Source of the DNA: Pseudomonadales bacterium
GTDB taxonomy: Bacteria; Pseudomonadota; Gammaproteobacteria; Pseudomonadales; Azotimanducaceae
Direction of reading: 5' to 3'
NCBI GenBank assembly: GCA_028285415.1
Contig: JANQPF010000003.1
Span: 62,001-126,000, forward strand
DNA: 64,000 bases
Part shown: one piece after another, positions 56,255 through 64,000 of the stretch
How positions within the stretch are numbered: the stretch's first letter is position 1
How the letters are laid out: every line of letters starts with the position of its first letter
Notes under the pieces: model-generated
What the model was told of the DNA's origin: nothing
Databases searched by the model: none
What the model saw: only the letters and a program-made list of their open reading frames with translations
Translations under genes and position numbers: made by a program

Positions 56255-57652
56255 CTAGCGCAACCAGTTCAGCGTTTTGTCGAGCCCGGTGGCAAACTTG
56301 GTGAAAAGTTCGTCCACTTGTTCGTCGGTGATAATCAGCGGCGGACAGAACGCAATCGTGTCGCCCATGTTGCGCACGATCAGACCTTCCTCCGCACACG
56401 CGGCGGAGCAGTAAGCTCCCACGCCCTCTTTGGCAGCAAAAGGCACGCGAGGTTCCTTCTCTTTGACCAATTCGATGCCGCCGATGAGGCCGGCACCACG
56501 CGTCTCGCCAACCAGCGGGTGGTCCGCGAAGCTGTGCAGGCGTTCCTGGAACGCCCGGCCCACGCGCGCGGCATGATTGAAGAGGTCCATCTCTTCCATG
56601 ATTTCCAGATTCTTGAGGGCAACAGCGGCACACACCGGATGACCCGAGTACGTGAAGCCGTGGCCAAACACGCCCAGCTCATCCGACTTCGCTGCAAAGG
56701 CGTCGTGCATGAACTCCGGCACAAGCACCGCGCTGATCGGTAAATAGGCGGACGATAGTGCTTTGGCCACGCTCATGGTCGTTGGCGTGATACCCATGGT
56801 CTCGGCGCCAAAGGCGTTGCCGGTCCGGCCGAATCCGCAGATGACCTCATCATCGATGAAGAAGATGTCGTGCTTTTGCAGGACCGCCTGAACCTTTTCG
56901 TAGTACCCCGGTGGCGGCACGATGACTCCACCCGCACCCAGAATCGGTTCCGCGATGAACGCGGCAATCGTGTCCGCGCCTTCGCGCACAATCAGGTCTT
57001 CCAACGAGTTGACGATGCGGTCCACGAATTCCGTCTCGGTTTCACCGGACTCAGCTTCGCTGTAGTAGTGCGGGCAGTCCGTGTGCAGCACATGCGGCAG
57101 CGGCAGATCAAAGGCATTGTGGAAGGGTGGCAAGCCGGTCAACGAGCCGCTGGCAACCGTCACGCCGTGATAACCCTTCTTGCGGCTGATGATCTTTTTC
57201 TTTTCCGGCCGGCCCACGGCATTGTTGTAATACCACATGAGCTTGACCTGGGTGTCGTTGGCGTCGCTTCCTGACAAGCCGTAGAACACACGGCCCGCGT
57301 CGAACGGCGCCATCGCCTTGAGCTTTTCGGCAAGAAGCACGGAAGATTCGTTGGTTTTACCAGCAAAGAGCTGCGAGTAGGACAGCTTTTTCATCTGCTC
57401 AGCGGCAACTTCAGCGAGCTCTTCCCGGCCGTAGCCAAGCGCGGTACACCACAGGCCCGCCATGCCTTCCAGATATTGTTTGCCGTGGTTGTCCCAGAGA
57501 TACACACCCTCAGCGCGCTCGTGCACGCTCGGGCCGTGCTCGGCATGAAGCTTCAGATTGGTGGTCGGATGCAGCAGGTGTTCGAGGTCTTTTGCCTCGA
57601 TTGAGCCCGGCGGAAATTCGTTGTGGAGCGCGTTCGCTCGTTCTTCAGCCAT
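56255..57652 (-). CDS. class III aminotransferase (pyruvate-type omega-transaminase)
   Basis: 465 residues, PLP fold [24 protein letters not shown], then [10 protein letters not shown], the GYHGVT loop, [14 protein letters not shown] and the PLP Lys297 in [16 protein letters not shown]. This spread is that of the beta-alanine/putrescine:pyruvate group. With alanine dehydrogenase next door it would make alanine from pyruvate and an amine donor, and the dehydrogenase would return the pyruvate. The donor is unknown. Confidence 0.88.
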   Translation of the reverse strand: MAEERANALHNEFPPGSIEAKDLEHLLHPTTNLKLHAEHGPSVHERAEGVYLWDNHGKQYLEGMAGLWCTALGYGREELAEVAAEQMKKLSYSQLFAGKTNESSVLLAEKLKAMAPFDAGRVFYGLSGSDANDTQVKLMWYYNNAVGRPEKKKIISRKKGYHGVTVASGSLTGLPPFHNAFDLPLPHVLHTDCPHYYSEAESGETETEFVDRIVNSLEDLIVREGADTIAAFIAEPILGAGGVIVPPPGYYEKVQAVLQKHDIFFIDDEVICGFGRTGNAFGAETMGITPTTMSVAKALSSAYLPISAVLVPEFMHDAFAAKSDELGVFGHGFTYSGHPVCAAVALKNLEIMEEMDLFNHAARVGRAFQERLHSFADHPLVGETRGAGLIGGIELVKEKEPRVPFAAKEGVGAYCSAACAEEGLIVRNMGDTIAFCPPLIITDEQVDELFTKFATGLDKTLNWLR

Positions 57653-57759
57653 GTGCTTCTCCCTTCACCCCGGCAGCGCTGATCTCGCTAAGCCTCCCAC
57701 AGACCCGAACGAGGCACAACTCGTCTCACCCGGGCGCAGATAAGCGACAAAACAGCGGT

Positions 57760-58857
57760 TCAGGCGGCTATCGCCGGAGGCAAACCCAGGGCCTCGGCCA
57801 CGGCTGCGTGGCGGATTCTACCGTCGCTCACGTTCAAACCTTTGGCGAAACCTTTGTCGTCGGCAAACGCCCGCGCGATACCTTTGTCCGCCAGCGCCGT
57901 CACATAGGGGAGGGTGACGTTGTTGAGCGCCAGCGTCGACGTGCGCGCCACTGCGCCAGGCATGTTCGTGACACAGTAGTGCACGATGCCTTCTTCGATA
58001 TAGGTCGGATTGTCGTGCGAGGTCGGCCGGCTCGATTCGAAGCAGCCTCCCTGATCGATGGAGATGTCCACCAGCGCCGCCCCCGGCTGCATTTCGCCGA
58101 GGAGTTTGCGATCCACGAGCTTCGGCGCACTGGCGCCAGGCACCAGCACGGCACCGACAACCAAGTCCGCCGCACGTACCGCTTCTGCTACATTTTCTCG
58201 TGAGGCCATCAGCACCTTGGCGCGTCCGGCGAACTCAGTTGACAGCGCCCGTAACCGATCGACGGACTTGTCCAGAATGGTGACGTCTGCCTGCAGGCCC
58301 ACGGCCATATAAGCCGCATTCGTGCCCGCCATGCCGCCACCGAGAATGACCACTTTGCCGGGTGCCACACCCGGCACGCCGCCGAGCAAGGTACCGCGCC
58401 CACCGCTCGCTTTCTGCAAGGCAGCGGCGCCCACCTGTATCGACATGCGGCCTGCCACTTCGCTCATCGGCGAGAGCAGCGGCAGGCGTCCCATGGCGTC
58501 TTCGACCGTCTCATAGGCGATCGCGATGACGCCGCGTTCCATGAGGGCGTGCGCCTGTTCCTGCGCAGCAGCGAGATGCAGGTACGTGAAGAGAATCTGT
58601 CCCCGCTGCAGGCGTGCACATTCTGCGAGGGACGGCTCCTTGACCTTGACCACCATCTCGGCGCTGAAGGCTGCATCGACATCAACGATGCGCGCGCCGG
58701 CCGCCTCGTAGGCGGCGTTGGTGAAATCGATACCCAGACCGGCATCGCGTTCGACCCAGACCTCATGACCTGCAGCGGTGAGCTCCAGCACGCTGGCCGG
58801 GGTCAGGCCAACCCGATACTCGTGAACTTTGCTTTCCTTCGGCACACCGATACGCAT
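57760..58857 (-). CDS. ald: alanine dehydrogenase
   Basis: Oxidises L-alanine to pyruvate + NH4+ with NAD. 365 residues from ATG 58857. RIGVPKESKVHEYRVGLTP, VKVKEPSLAEC with the catalytic Lys, LFTYLHLAA with His, the NAD motif VILGGGMAGTNAAYMA, and DISIDQGGCFESSRPTSHDNPTY near the end are all characteristic. It is divergent from an Lrp-family gene, whose predicted site (58945-58963) lies 88 bases before its start. Confidence 0.94.
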   Translation of the reverse strand: MRIGVPKESKVHEYRVGLTPASVLELTAAGHEVWVERDAGLGIDFTNAAYEAAGARIVDVDAAFSAEMVVKVKEPSLAECARLQRGQILFTYLHLAAAQEQAHALMERGVIAIAYETVEDAMGRLPLLSPMSEVAGRMSIQVGAAALQKASGGRGTLLGGVPGVAPGKVVILGGGMAGTNAAYMAVGLQADVTILDKSVDRLRALSTEFAGRAKVLMASRENVAEAVRAADLVVGAVLVPGASAPKLVDRKLLGEMQPGAALVDISIDQGGCFESSRPTSHDNPTYIEEGIVHYCVTNMPGAVARTSTLALNNVTLPYVTALADKGIARAFADDKGFAKGLNVSDGRIRHAAVAEALGLPPAIAA

Positions 58858-58944
58858 GACCGCTACCCTGCTCGCTGGTTGAAATTGATCCACATTGTAG
58901 GCAGAGCGCGCTGACGGAACTTTGCGTTGTCGGCATTTTTCAGC

Positions 58945-58963
58945 CAGAATACACAATATTCTG
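58945..58963. promoter_or_regulatory. inverted repeat CAGAATA-N5-TATTCTG
   Basis: A perfect 7-bp dyad around CACAA, A+T-rich in the centre like Lrp/AsnC sites. It lies between the ald and Lrp-family starts, so it could serve both. Confidence 0.55.
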
Positions 58964-58981
58964 CCTATATTTATTGATCAA

Positions 58982-59452
58982 GTGACAGATTCTTCGATAG
59001 ACCGACTCGATCGAGCAATTCTACACGAACTGCAGCTCGACGGCCGTCTGACCAACGCCGCACTCGCCGAACGGGTGAACCTGTCCGAATCGGCCTGTCT
59101 GCGCCGGGTCCGGGGTCTCGAAGAGGCGGGCTACCTGCGCGGTTATGTCGGTCTGGTCGATCAATCGCTGGCGGGTTATCCGGACAACGTGTTCGTGCGC
59201 ATTACCCTGCACAGCCAGCAACAGGACGACCTTGCGGCGTTCGAAGCCCGGGCCCGCGAGCTGCCGGAGGTCATGGAGTGTTATCTCATGAGCGGCGACG
59301 CGGACTATCTCCTCAGGGTGATCGTTGCCGATGCGCGGGACTATGAACGCATCCACAGCCAGTACCTGACCCGGCTGCCCGGCGTGGCAAGGGTGCACTC
59401 GAGCTTTGCGCTGCGCACCGTTGCGAAGAAGACCGAAGTGCCGGTGCGTTGA
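58982..59452 (+). CDS. Lrp/AsnC family regulator (possible ald regulator)
   Basis: 156 residues from GTG 58982 (ORF could start up to 58922). The HTH is LDGRLTNAALAERVNLSESACLRRVRGLEEAG and the RAM domain has ECYLMSGDADYLLRVIVADARDYE and SSFALRTVAKKTEVP. This looks like AldR-type regulators, which activate alanine dehydrogenase in response to alanine. It is divergent from ald with the 58945-58963 dyad between them, strengthening the link. It shares overall plan with the first Lrp gene but is not a close copy. Confidence 0.92.
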   Translation: MTDSSIDRLDRAILHELQLDGRLTNAALAERVNLSESACLRRVRGLEEAGYLRGYVGLVDQSLAGYPDNVFVRITLHSQQQDDLAAFEARARELPEVMECYLMSGDADYLLRVIVADARDYERIHSQYLTRLPGVARVHSSFALRTVAKKTEVPVR

Positions 59453-59459
59453 AACGCAC

Positions 59460-60272
59460 CTAAATCAGCGCAACCGCCTGCAGGTTGAACTCTTCCATGA
59501 CGGCGTCCGCGTAGTCGATGCGTCCGGTGAGTTCGCGGCTGTCGCCGTGACAGAGTCGCAGACACGCCTCAGCCATGTGCTCCACCGGCGTGACGCGGTC
59601 TTTGCTTTCTTCAGTGATGAGGTTGTGATGCACGGCCCCCGGCGTCGCCACCAGGCCCGGGGAGACCACGTTCACACCGATATTCTCGTCATACAGCTCC
59701 TGCGCGAGGCCTGTCGTGAACCGCTCGAGTGCCGCCTTACACATCCCGTAGACCGTCGAACCCCGGGCGGGGAGGGTTTTGTCCGGATGGATCGCCGCGT
59801 GCGAAGAAACGTTCAGGATCCTGCCGCCGCCGCGCTCGCGCATGCCCGGGATGAAGAGCTGACTGAGCTGAAAGGGTGTCCAGACCTGGACGTCCATCAT
59901 GAGGCGGAAGCGCTTCTCGGGGAAATCGGCCACCGGAATGAAAAACGTGACGGCGGCATTGTTGACGAGGATGTCCACGCCACCGAACGCCAGCAGGGAT
60001 TCCTCAACCAGACGTTCGCGATCCTCAGGTTGCGAGAGATCAGCCTGCACGGCTACCGCTTCACCGCCAGCGTTTCTGATGTCCGCCACCGTCTCGCCGA
60101 TGGTGCCGGGGAGGTAGTGGTCAGCCTTTTCGACCGTCCGCGCGGTCACGATGATCTTCGCGCCCTCCATCGCAAAGCGTTTGGCGACCGCCACGCCAAT
60201 GCCGCGGCTGGCCCCGGTGACCACGGCCACCTGTCCCGCCAGCACACCATCCGGATTGATCGAAGCTGCCAT
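59460..60272 (-). CDS. short-chain dehydrogenase/reductase
   Basis: 270 residues. Classical SDR: TGASRGIGVAVAKRFA coenzyme site, DILVNNAAVTFF, ILNVSSHAAIH with catalytic Ser, and YGMCK with Tyr/Lys. The C-terminus is ALI. It is 8 bases past the end of the Lrp-family gene on the other strand. The substrate cannot be named; the position beside acyl-CoA and alanine genes gives only a loose hint. Confidence 0.9.
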   Translation of the reverse strand: MAASINPDGVLAGQVAVVTGASRGIGVAVAKRFAMEGAKIIVTARTVEKADHYLPGTIGETVADIRNAGGEAVAVQADLSQPEDRERLVEESLLAFGGVDILVNNAAVTFFIPVADFPEKRFRLMMDVQVWTPFQLSQLFIPGMRERGGGRILNVSSHAAIHPDKTLPARGSTVYGMCKAALERFTTGLAQELYDENIGVNVVSPGLVATPGAVHHNLITEESKDRVTPVEHMAEACLRLCHGDSRELTGRIDYADAVMEEFNLQAVALI

Positions 60273-60440
60273 GTTTCCCCCTTTTGTCTGTACCGGTGCA
60301 GGCTGCGCTAGCTAGTGCAGTCCGCACTGGTGCCGGCTGTGCCGGTGCTGTCTGTCACGGTGCCGCGCGCAACCGCCTGATCCTTGCCGCATCAGGTCTG
60401 GTTCTGCACAATCCACCCGACGCTACCGGAAGTTGCCATC

Positions 60441-60989
60441 TTGCCCGCTACCCTACCATTCATTGCTCTCGTGTTGGTTACTGCGCTCTTTGCAACCGGC
60501 TCGACGCAAGCCGAAGAGCGCCTGGAGTCCATCCCGCTGACGCCGCTGCAGCCGGTCGGAGCGGGGCTTGCCGAGTGTGAGAAACTGCTGACGAACGTTG
60601 CCGCCGACGACACGGCCTGCCGACGTCTGGCGATGACCCCCGGAGCACCGGAGGCGGCACGCGCTCACAGCATGCTGAGCGTGCATGCTCAGCGACGCGG
60701 CGAGCTCGACCTGGCCCGCGAGCATGCCGAATCCGCCCTGGCGATGGCGCCCGCCGATGGTGCCGTGCAGAGCAACTACGCCAGCCTCCTCGTGCGCCAG
60801 GGTCGCTACGCAGACGCGCTATCGTCGTACGAACGGGCTTTGGATGACACCACCCTGACCAGGACCGACATTGCCGCCCTGCATTTGAACCGCGCGCTAT
60901 GCCTGCGCGCCATGGGCCGCTACGATGCCGCTAAAACGGCCTACCTTGCCCACGAGTCCTGGCTGCAGGATCCGGCGGACGCGCGCTAA
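60441..60989 (+). CDS. exported TPR-repeat protein
   Basis: 182 residues from TTG 60441, with GGAAG upstream; TTG 60384 is possible. A signal-like helix (TLPFIALVLVTALFATG) ends near STQAEE. Two or three TPR motifs follow (DLAREHAESALAMAPADGAVQ, DALSSYERALDD). Single short TPR proteins of this type are common periplasmic adaptors. It overlaps the opposing alr stop by 4 bases. No known name. Confidence 0.7.
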   Translation: MPATLPFIALVLVTALFATGSTQAEERLESIPLTPLQPVGAGLAECEKLLTNVAADDTACRRLAMTPGAPEAARAHSMLSVHAQRRGELDLAREHAESALAMAPADGAVQSNYASLLVRQGRYADALSSYERALDDTTLTRTDIAALHLNRALCLRAMGRYDAAKTAYLAHESWLQDPADAR

Positions 60990-62053
60990 GGCAGCGTCGC
61001 ACGGAATTCCCGCGTCACCCGCGGCCCGAGCCCCGTCAGGATCTCGTACGCAAGGGTCTGCGCCAGTTCAGCAACCTCATCGACGGTCACATGCTGACCC
61101 AGGACTTCGGCCCAATCGCCCTCCTGGACTTCTACATCGGTGACGTCGACGTGGATCATGTCCATGCTGACGCGGCCGACGATGGAACAATACTGCCCGG
61201 CAACGAATACCCGTCCTCGGTCCGAAAGCAGGCGTGGCACGCCGTCGGCATAACCAGCGGCTACCGTCGCGAGCCGCATGGGCTTTTCACTGACAAAGCT
61301 ACCGCCGTAGCCAACTGCCACTCCGGACTCGATGTCCCGCACCTGCAGCACGCGCGCTTCGAGGCATGCCACCTGGGACATGGGATTCTCGCGCTCCGCG
61401 AAGGGATTGCCGCCGTAGAGGCCAATGCCGGCTCGGCCGAGATGCTCGGGGCCTACGCCGGACAGGAGCGCGGCTGAGTTCGACAAGCTGAGTCTTGCAT
61501 CCGGCTGCGCCTCGCGCAGTGCCTGATACAACGGCTGGATGAGGCTCATCTGCGCCGCTATGGATTCATCCTCCGGCTCATCCGCACGGGCAAAATGAGA
61601 AACAAGCAGCGTAATGGGTATGGTGGGGTCGCTGACAAACTGCAACGCTTCAGCCGGGGCCATGCCCAGGCGCTGCATGCCGGTGTCGACATGCAGCGCC
61701 GCTGGCAAACCCGTTGTCACCCAAGCGGCGCACTGTAGGGCAGTGTTCAGCACGGGTACCAGATTGTGCGAGCGCAGCGCCTCGACGGTTTCCGTCCACA
61801 CGCCTTCGAGAACGTAAATGACTGCGTCCGGATGAGCGGCGACAAGATCATTGCGCAGGGCCGACCCTTCAGCTGCGGTGGCGACGAAAAACTCTCGGCA
61901 GCCCGCCTCGGCAAGACAGTGACTGACGGCTGTGGCACCGAGGCCATAGCCGTCAGCTTTGACGACGGCAGCAACTTCACCCTGCGCGTTTGCCTGCAGC
62001 AGGCGGTAGTTTGCCGCCAGAGCCGACCGCGAAACGATCAGCCGGTTGGACAT
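60986..62053 (-). CDS. alr: alanine racemase
   Basis: Interconverts L- and D-alanine for peptidoglycan. 355 residues. The PLP Lys is Lys32 in VVKADGYGLG; HVDTGMQRLGM and the catalytic Tyr in AVGYGGSF are present, followed by RVSMDMIHVDVTD. Start ATG 62053 lies 1 base after the cytochrome c4 gene stop (TAG). It lies in the same neighbourhood as alanine dehydrogenase, but on the other side of an SDR and a TPR gene. Confidence 0.95.
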   Translation of the reverse strand: MSNRLIVSRSALAANYRLLQANAQGEVAAVVKADGYGLGATAVSHCLAEAGCREFFVATAAEGSALRNDLVAAHPDAVIYVLEGVWTETVEALRSHNLVPVLNTALQCAAWVTTGLPAALHVDTGMQRLGMAPAEALQFVSDPTIPITLLVSHFARADEPEDESIAAQMSLIQPLYQALREAQPDARLSLSNSAALLSGVGPEHLGRAGIGLYGGNPFAERENPMSQVACLEARVLQVRDIESGVAVGYGGSFVSEKPMRLATVAAGYADGVPRLLSDRGRVFVAGQYCSIVGRVSMDMIHVDVTDVEVQEGDWAEVLGQHVTVDEVAELAQTLAYEILTGLGPRVTREFRATLP

Positions 62054-62054
62054 G

Positions 62055-62693
62055 CTACTCAATCAGCGTGTTGATATAGGCAACCACGTCGTTGATTGAC
62101 TGATCGTCCGTCAGCGTTGCCACCATGGGACGCATCTGCCGACCGCCGTGGTCGCTGTCGTGATACCCGCGCTGTCCAGCCTTGAACTTCTTGATCTGGC
62201 TCACGAGGTACCAGTCGTTCTGGCCGGCCAGGCGGGGGCCCGCCATGGCTTCGATACCCTGAGCTTTATCGCCGTGGCACGCGGCACAAACCGCATAGAG
62301 CGCTTTGCCTTTCTCGACATCACCCGTCACGGTCAAGGCCGGCGGCTCGTCGGGGAACGTTGCGACGTAGGCAGCGAGATTGGCCAGCGCTTCGTCACCT
62401 TTAAGCTGCGGTCCTTTGGCCATGGCGCCCATCTGCATGCCCTGCATGTCGCCAGGGGCGGTGCCGCGCGCGTCGGTCTGAAAGAGCTGCATCTGTTTGA
62501 TCAGGTACCAGGTTTCCTGGCCGGCAAGCTTCGGCGCGTTCATCGCCTGGTTACCCTGGCCGGTGGGTCCATGGCACGCCGTGCACACCGGATAAAGACC
62601 TTTCCCGGCCGCGGCGTCTCCAGCCAGCGCTGTCGGACCTGCAAGCCCGGCCACTGCCACCAGCAATACGTGGATCCATCGAAACTGCTTCAT
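62055..62693 (-). CDS. cytochrome c4-like dihaem protein
   Basis: 212 residues with a signal peptide (ends TALAGDAAAG). Two homologous halves each carry a haem site: CTACHG and CAACHG. Axial Met are probably in MQGMQMGAMAKG and RQMRPMVATL. Periplasmic carrier to terminal oxidases in the c4 family. It abuts alr by one base and probably shares its promoter. Confidence 0.92.
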   Translation of the reverse strand: MKQFRWIHVLLVAVAGLAGPTALAGDAAAGKGLYPVCTACHGPTGQGNQAMNAPKLAGQETWYLIKQMQLFQTDARGTAPGDMQGMQMGAMAKGPQLKGDEALANLAAYVATFPDEPPALTVTGDVEKGKALYAVCAACHGDKAQGIEAMAGPRLAGQNDWYLVSQIKKFKAGQRGYHDSDHGGRQMRPMVATLTDDQSINDVVAYINTLIE

Positions 62694-62726
62694 AACACAA
62701 GTTTTCCTTTTTCAAGTTGGGCCCGA

Positions 62727-62741
62727 GCGCATTGAATGCGC
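62727..62741. promoter_or_regulatory. inverted repeat GCGCATT-g-AATGCGC
   Basis: A perfect 7-bp dyad with a one-base centre, 34 bases upstream of the cytochrome c4 gene. A possible operator. Confidence 0.4.
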
Positions 62742-62759
62742 CCTTCATGCTCCCCAGGA

Positions 62760-62785
62760 ACATGCCACACAAGGACATGCCACAC
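62760..62785. repeat. two direct repeats ACATGCCACAC
   Basis: Copies at 62760-62770 and 62775-62785, 15 bases apart, in the upstream region of the cytochrome c4 gene. They may be binding sites for a transcription activator. Confidence 0.4.
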
Positions 62786-62849
62786 GCATGTGACGACACC
62801 GCATCCGCTTCTGCGGTGCAGCGCCGAGCCCCCAGCCAGCTATAGGATT

Positions 62850-63080
62850 CTAGACGTCAGAACGGCGCCAGAACGCTAAACGAAATCGAGTCCCCGAACG
62901 CCTGTCTGTCTGTCGACGGTCTTCGACCAGACGGTCACGGCGCGCCCTGTACTCGAACAGACCGCGCGCGCTACGGCGGCGATCTTCACCCCTGCGCTCG
63001 CTTTCGGAGCGCCTGTTCAGAGTTTCGGACGGTGATGGATCTGTTTCCATAACCCCATCGGGACCTTCAAAACGCGCCAA
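62850..63080 (-). CDS. small Arg/Glu-rich hypothetical protein
   Basis: A 76-residue charged frame, with ERRGEDRRR, RRDRL and EDRRQTDRRSG and nothing else recognised. RRxxxxRR/EDRR repeats of this sort occur at interdomain linkers in signalling proteins. It has no close downstream partner. Moderate evidence that it is a gene. Confidence 0.45.
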   Translation of the reverse strand: MARFEGPDGVMETDPSPSETLNRRSESERRGEDRRRSARGLFEYRARRDRLVEDRRQTDRRSGTRFRLAFWRRSDV

Positions 63081-63164
63081 ATAATAGCGGCACCTTCCCG
63101 CAAAGTAAAAATTGCGGGCGGTGCAGAAGACGAAGGTAACTTGCCTAACGAGGCGAGGGGATGG

Positions 63165-64000
63165 CTACTGTTTGAGGACCGCTTTGGCCTGTGCTACCCA
63201 GTCGTCACGAACCACGCGGGCGCGGAAGCCATGCAGCACGTGGCTTTCGTCATCCAGCGCGTCGACGTCGAGCTCGGCAATCTGCTGCAGACTCGTGACT
63301 CCGAGCTCAGCCAGCTGTTCGGCAACCTTCTCGCCGATGCCTTTGAGCACGGTGAGATCGTCTGACGATTTTCCGGACTTCTCGTTCTTAAGCTTATCGC
63401 GCAGTCGCTTATTTTCTTCACGCACGTCGTTCAGCTGCTGGTTGAGAATCATGACAACGTTTTCATCCTGGGCGGATTCAGCCTGCTGCTGCCGCCAGCG
63501 CAGGTTGTCCAGCTCTTCGGTGCGTTCGCGCAGCAGCTGCTCGAGCTCCCGCAGCTTCTCGGTGTCTGCCGGGCCGGGTGATGACGCATCTTCTGACTGC
63601 GCTGACTTTTCCGCCCGTTCGGACTCTGCGAGGCGCGCTTCGGTCTTTTCCAGCGCATCGTGCAGGTAGCTGATTTCCTCGCGCAGCGTACGATTTTCTT
63701 TGTCCGCAGACTTCAGGTCTTTCGCAGCCTGCTGCTGAGCCTCGGAAAGTTCCACTTCCAGCTCGCTCATGAGGTTCTGCTGGGTGCTGAGCTTGTCTTC
63801 GAGCGAGCGCGCGTGCTCCTGGAAGGTTTCCACGCGATGCAACGCTTCCTTCAGCTCCTGGCCGAGCTGCTCGGTGCTCTGCTGTACGAGCGCTTCCTGA
63901 CCCGCTGCCTGCTGCTTCTCAGCCTCGAGCTCGCGCACGATCGCGGCACGCTCGTCGAGGTTCGATTTCAATCGCACATTGTCTTCTTCAAGCTCGCTCA
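63165..64000 (-). CDS. coiled-coil protein with helix-hairpin-helix domain, N-terminus cut by window edge
   Basis: At least 278 residues; the frame stays open to the right edge (ending ..SELEEDN before the first in-window start at 63977). Long coiled coil (ELEAEKQQ, LEVELSEAQQQAA, EKLRELEQLLRERTEEL) then a C-terminal helix-hairpin-helix-like segment: LTVLKGIGEKVAEQLAELGV, then QIAELD, as in DUF4332-type DNA or protein-binding ends. The C-terminus reads AQAKAVLKQ. Function unknown. Confidence 0.85.
   Translation of the reverse strand, partial: SELEEDNVRLKSNLDERAAIVRELEAEKQQAAGQEALVQQSTEQLGQELKEALHRVETFQEHARSLEDKLSTQQNLMSELEVELSEAQQQAAKDLKSADKENRTLREEISYLHDALEKTEARLAESERAEKSAQSEDASSPGPADTEKLRELEQLLRERTEELDNLRWRQQQAESAQDENVVMILNQQLNDVREENKRLRDKLKNEKSGKSSDDLTVLKGIGEKVAEQLAELGVTSLQQIAELDVDALDDESHVLHGFRARVVRDDWVAQAKAVLKQ

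Overview
The window looks like chromosome from a GC-rich gammaproteobacterium outside Pseudomonas. Two conserved gene neighbourhoods support this. Positions 194-3902 carry yrfG-hslR-hslO-pckA, as in enterics and pseudomonads. Positions 8756-45058 carry, in rearranged order, much of the set found around rho and algR in Pseudomonas: dsbB, rsd/algQ, an ABC-F ATPase, hemB, ppx, trxA, rho, the algZ-algR-hemC-hemD-hemX-hemY run, argH, cyaA, lptM, lysA, dapF, a DUF484 gene, xerC, a HAD gene, a SutA-like gene, glnK-amtB, ubiK and comM. Coding density is very high and many genes overlap by 1-4 bases. I saw no tRNA, rRNA, insertion sequence, prophage or CRISPR array.

Layout. 1-3.9 kb: edge of a probable cysQ, then yrfG, Hsp15, Hsp33 and PEP carboxykinase. 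4-11.7 kb: a TIR-membrane-TPR protein, gshA, an AcpH-like hydrolase, a lone FliL-like protein, a quinone oxidoreductase, DsbB, an Rsd/AlgQ anti-sigma factor and a WD40 lipoprotein. 11.7-12.2 kb: the main gene-poor gap, with three short GC hairpins that also read as a Lys/Ala-rich peptide. 12.2-17.4 kb: an orphan ParA, an ABC-F protein, and a leftward ECF sigma / membrane anti-sigma / triple-PDZ operon facing a TetR gene with a 12-bp palindrome. 18-30 kb: haem synthesis, polyphosphate, thioredoxin, Rho and AlgZR. 30-40 kb: arginine, lysine/DAP and threonine synthesis, cAMP and XerC. 40-43 kb: a SutA-like protein and a nitrogen operon (TorF porin, GlnK, AmtB), preceded by a good sigma-54 promoter and two NtrC-type boxes. 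43.3-45 kb: ubiK and a frameshifted comM.

45-64 kb is an accessory metabolic region. It holds isovaleryl-CoA dehydrogenase, a fused indolepyruvate-type ferredoxin oxidoreductase and two carboxylase subunits that fit leucine breakdown. An acetolactate-synthase-like enzyme, a class III aminotransferase and alanine dehydrogenase form a pyruvate/alanine set. Two Lrp/AsnC regulators, each divergent from one of the enzyme genes, probably control these sets. The region ends with an SDR, alanine racemase, two c-type cytochromes (c5-like and c4-like) and a coiled-coil helix-hairpin-helix protein cut by the right edge.

Functions are read from sequence motifs and known family features. No search was run, so specific substrates, especially in the 45-64 kb region, are inferences.
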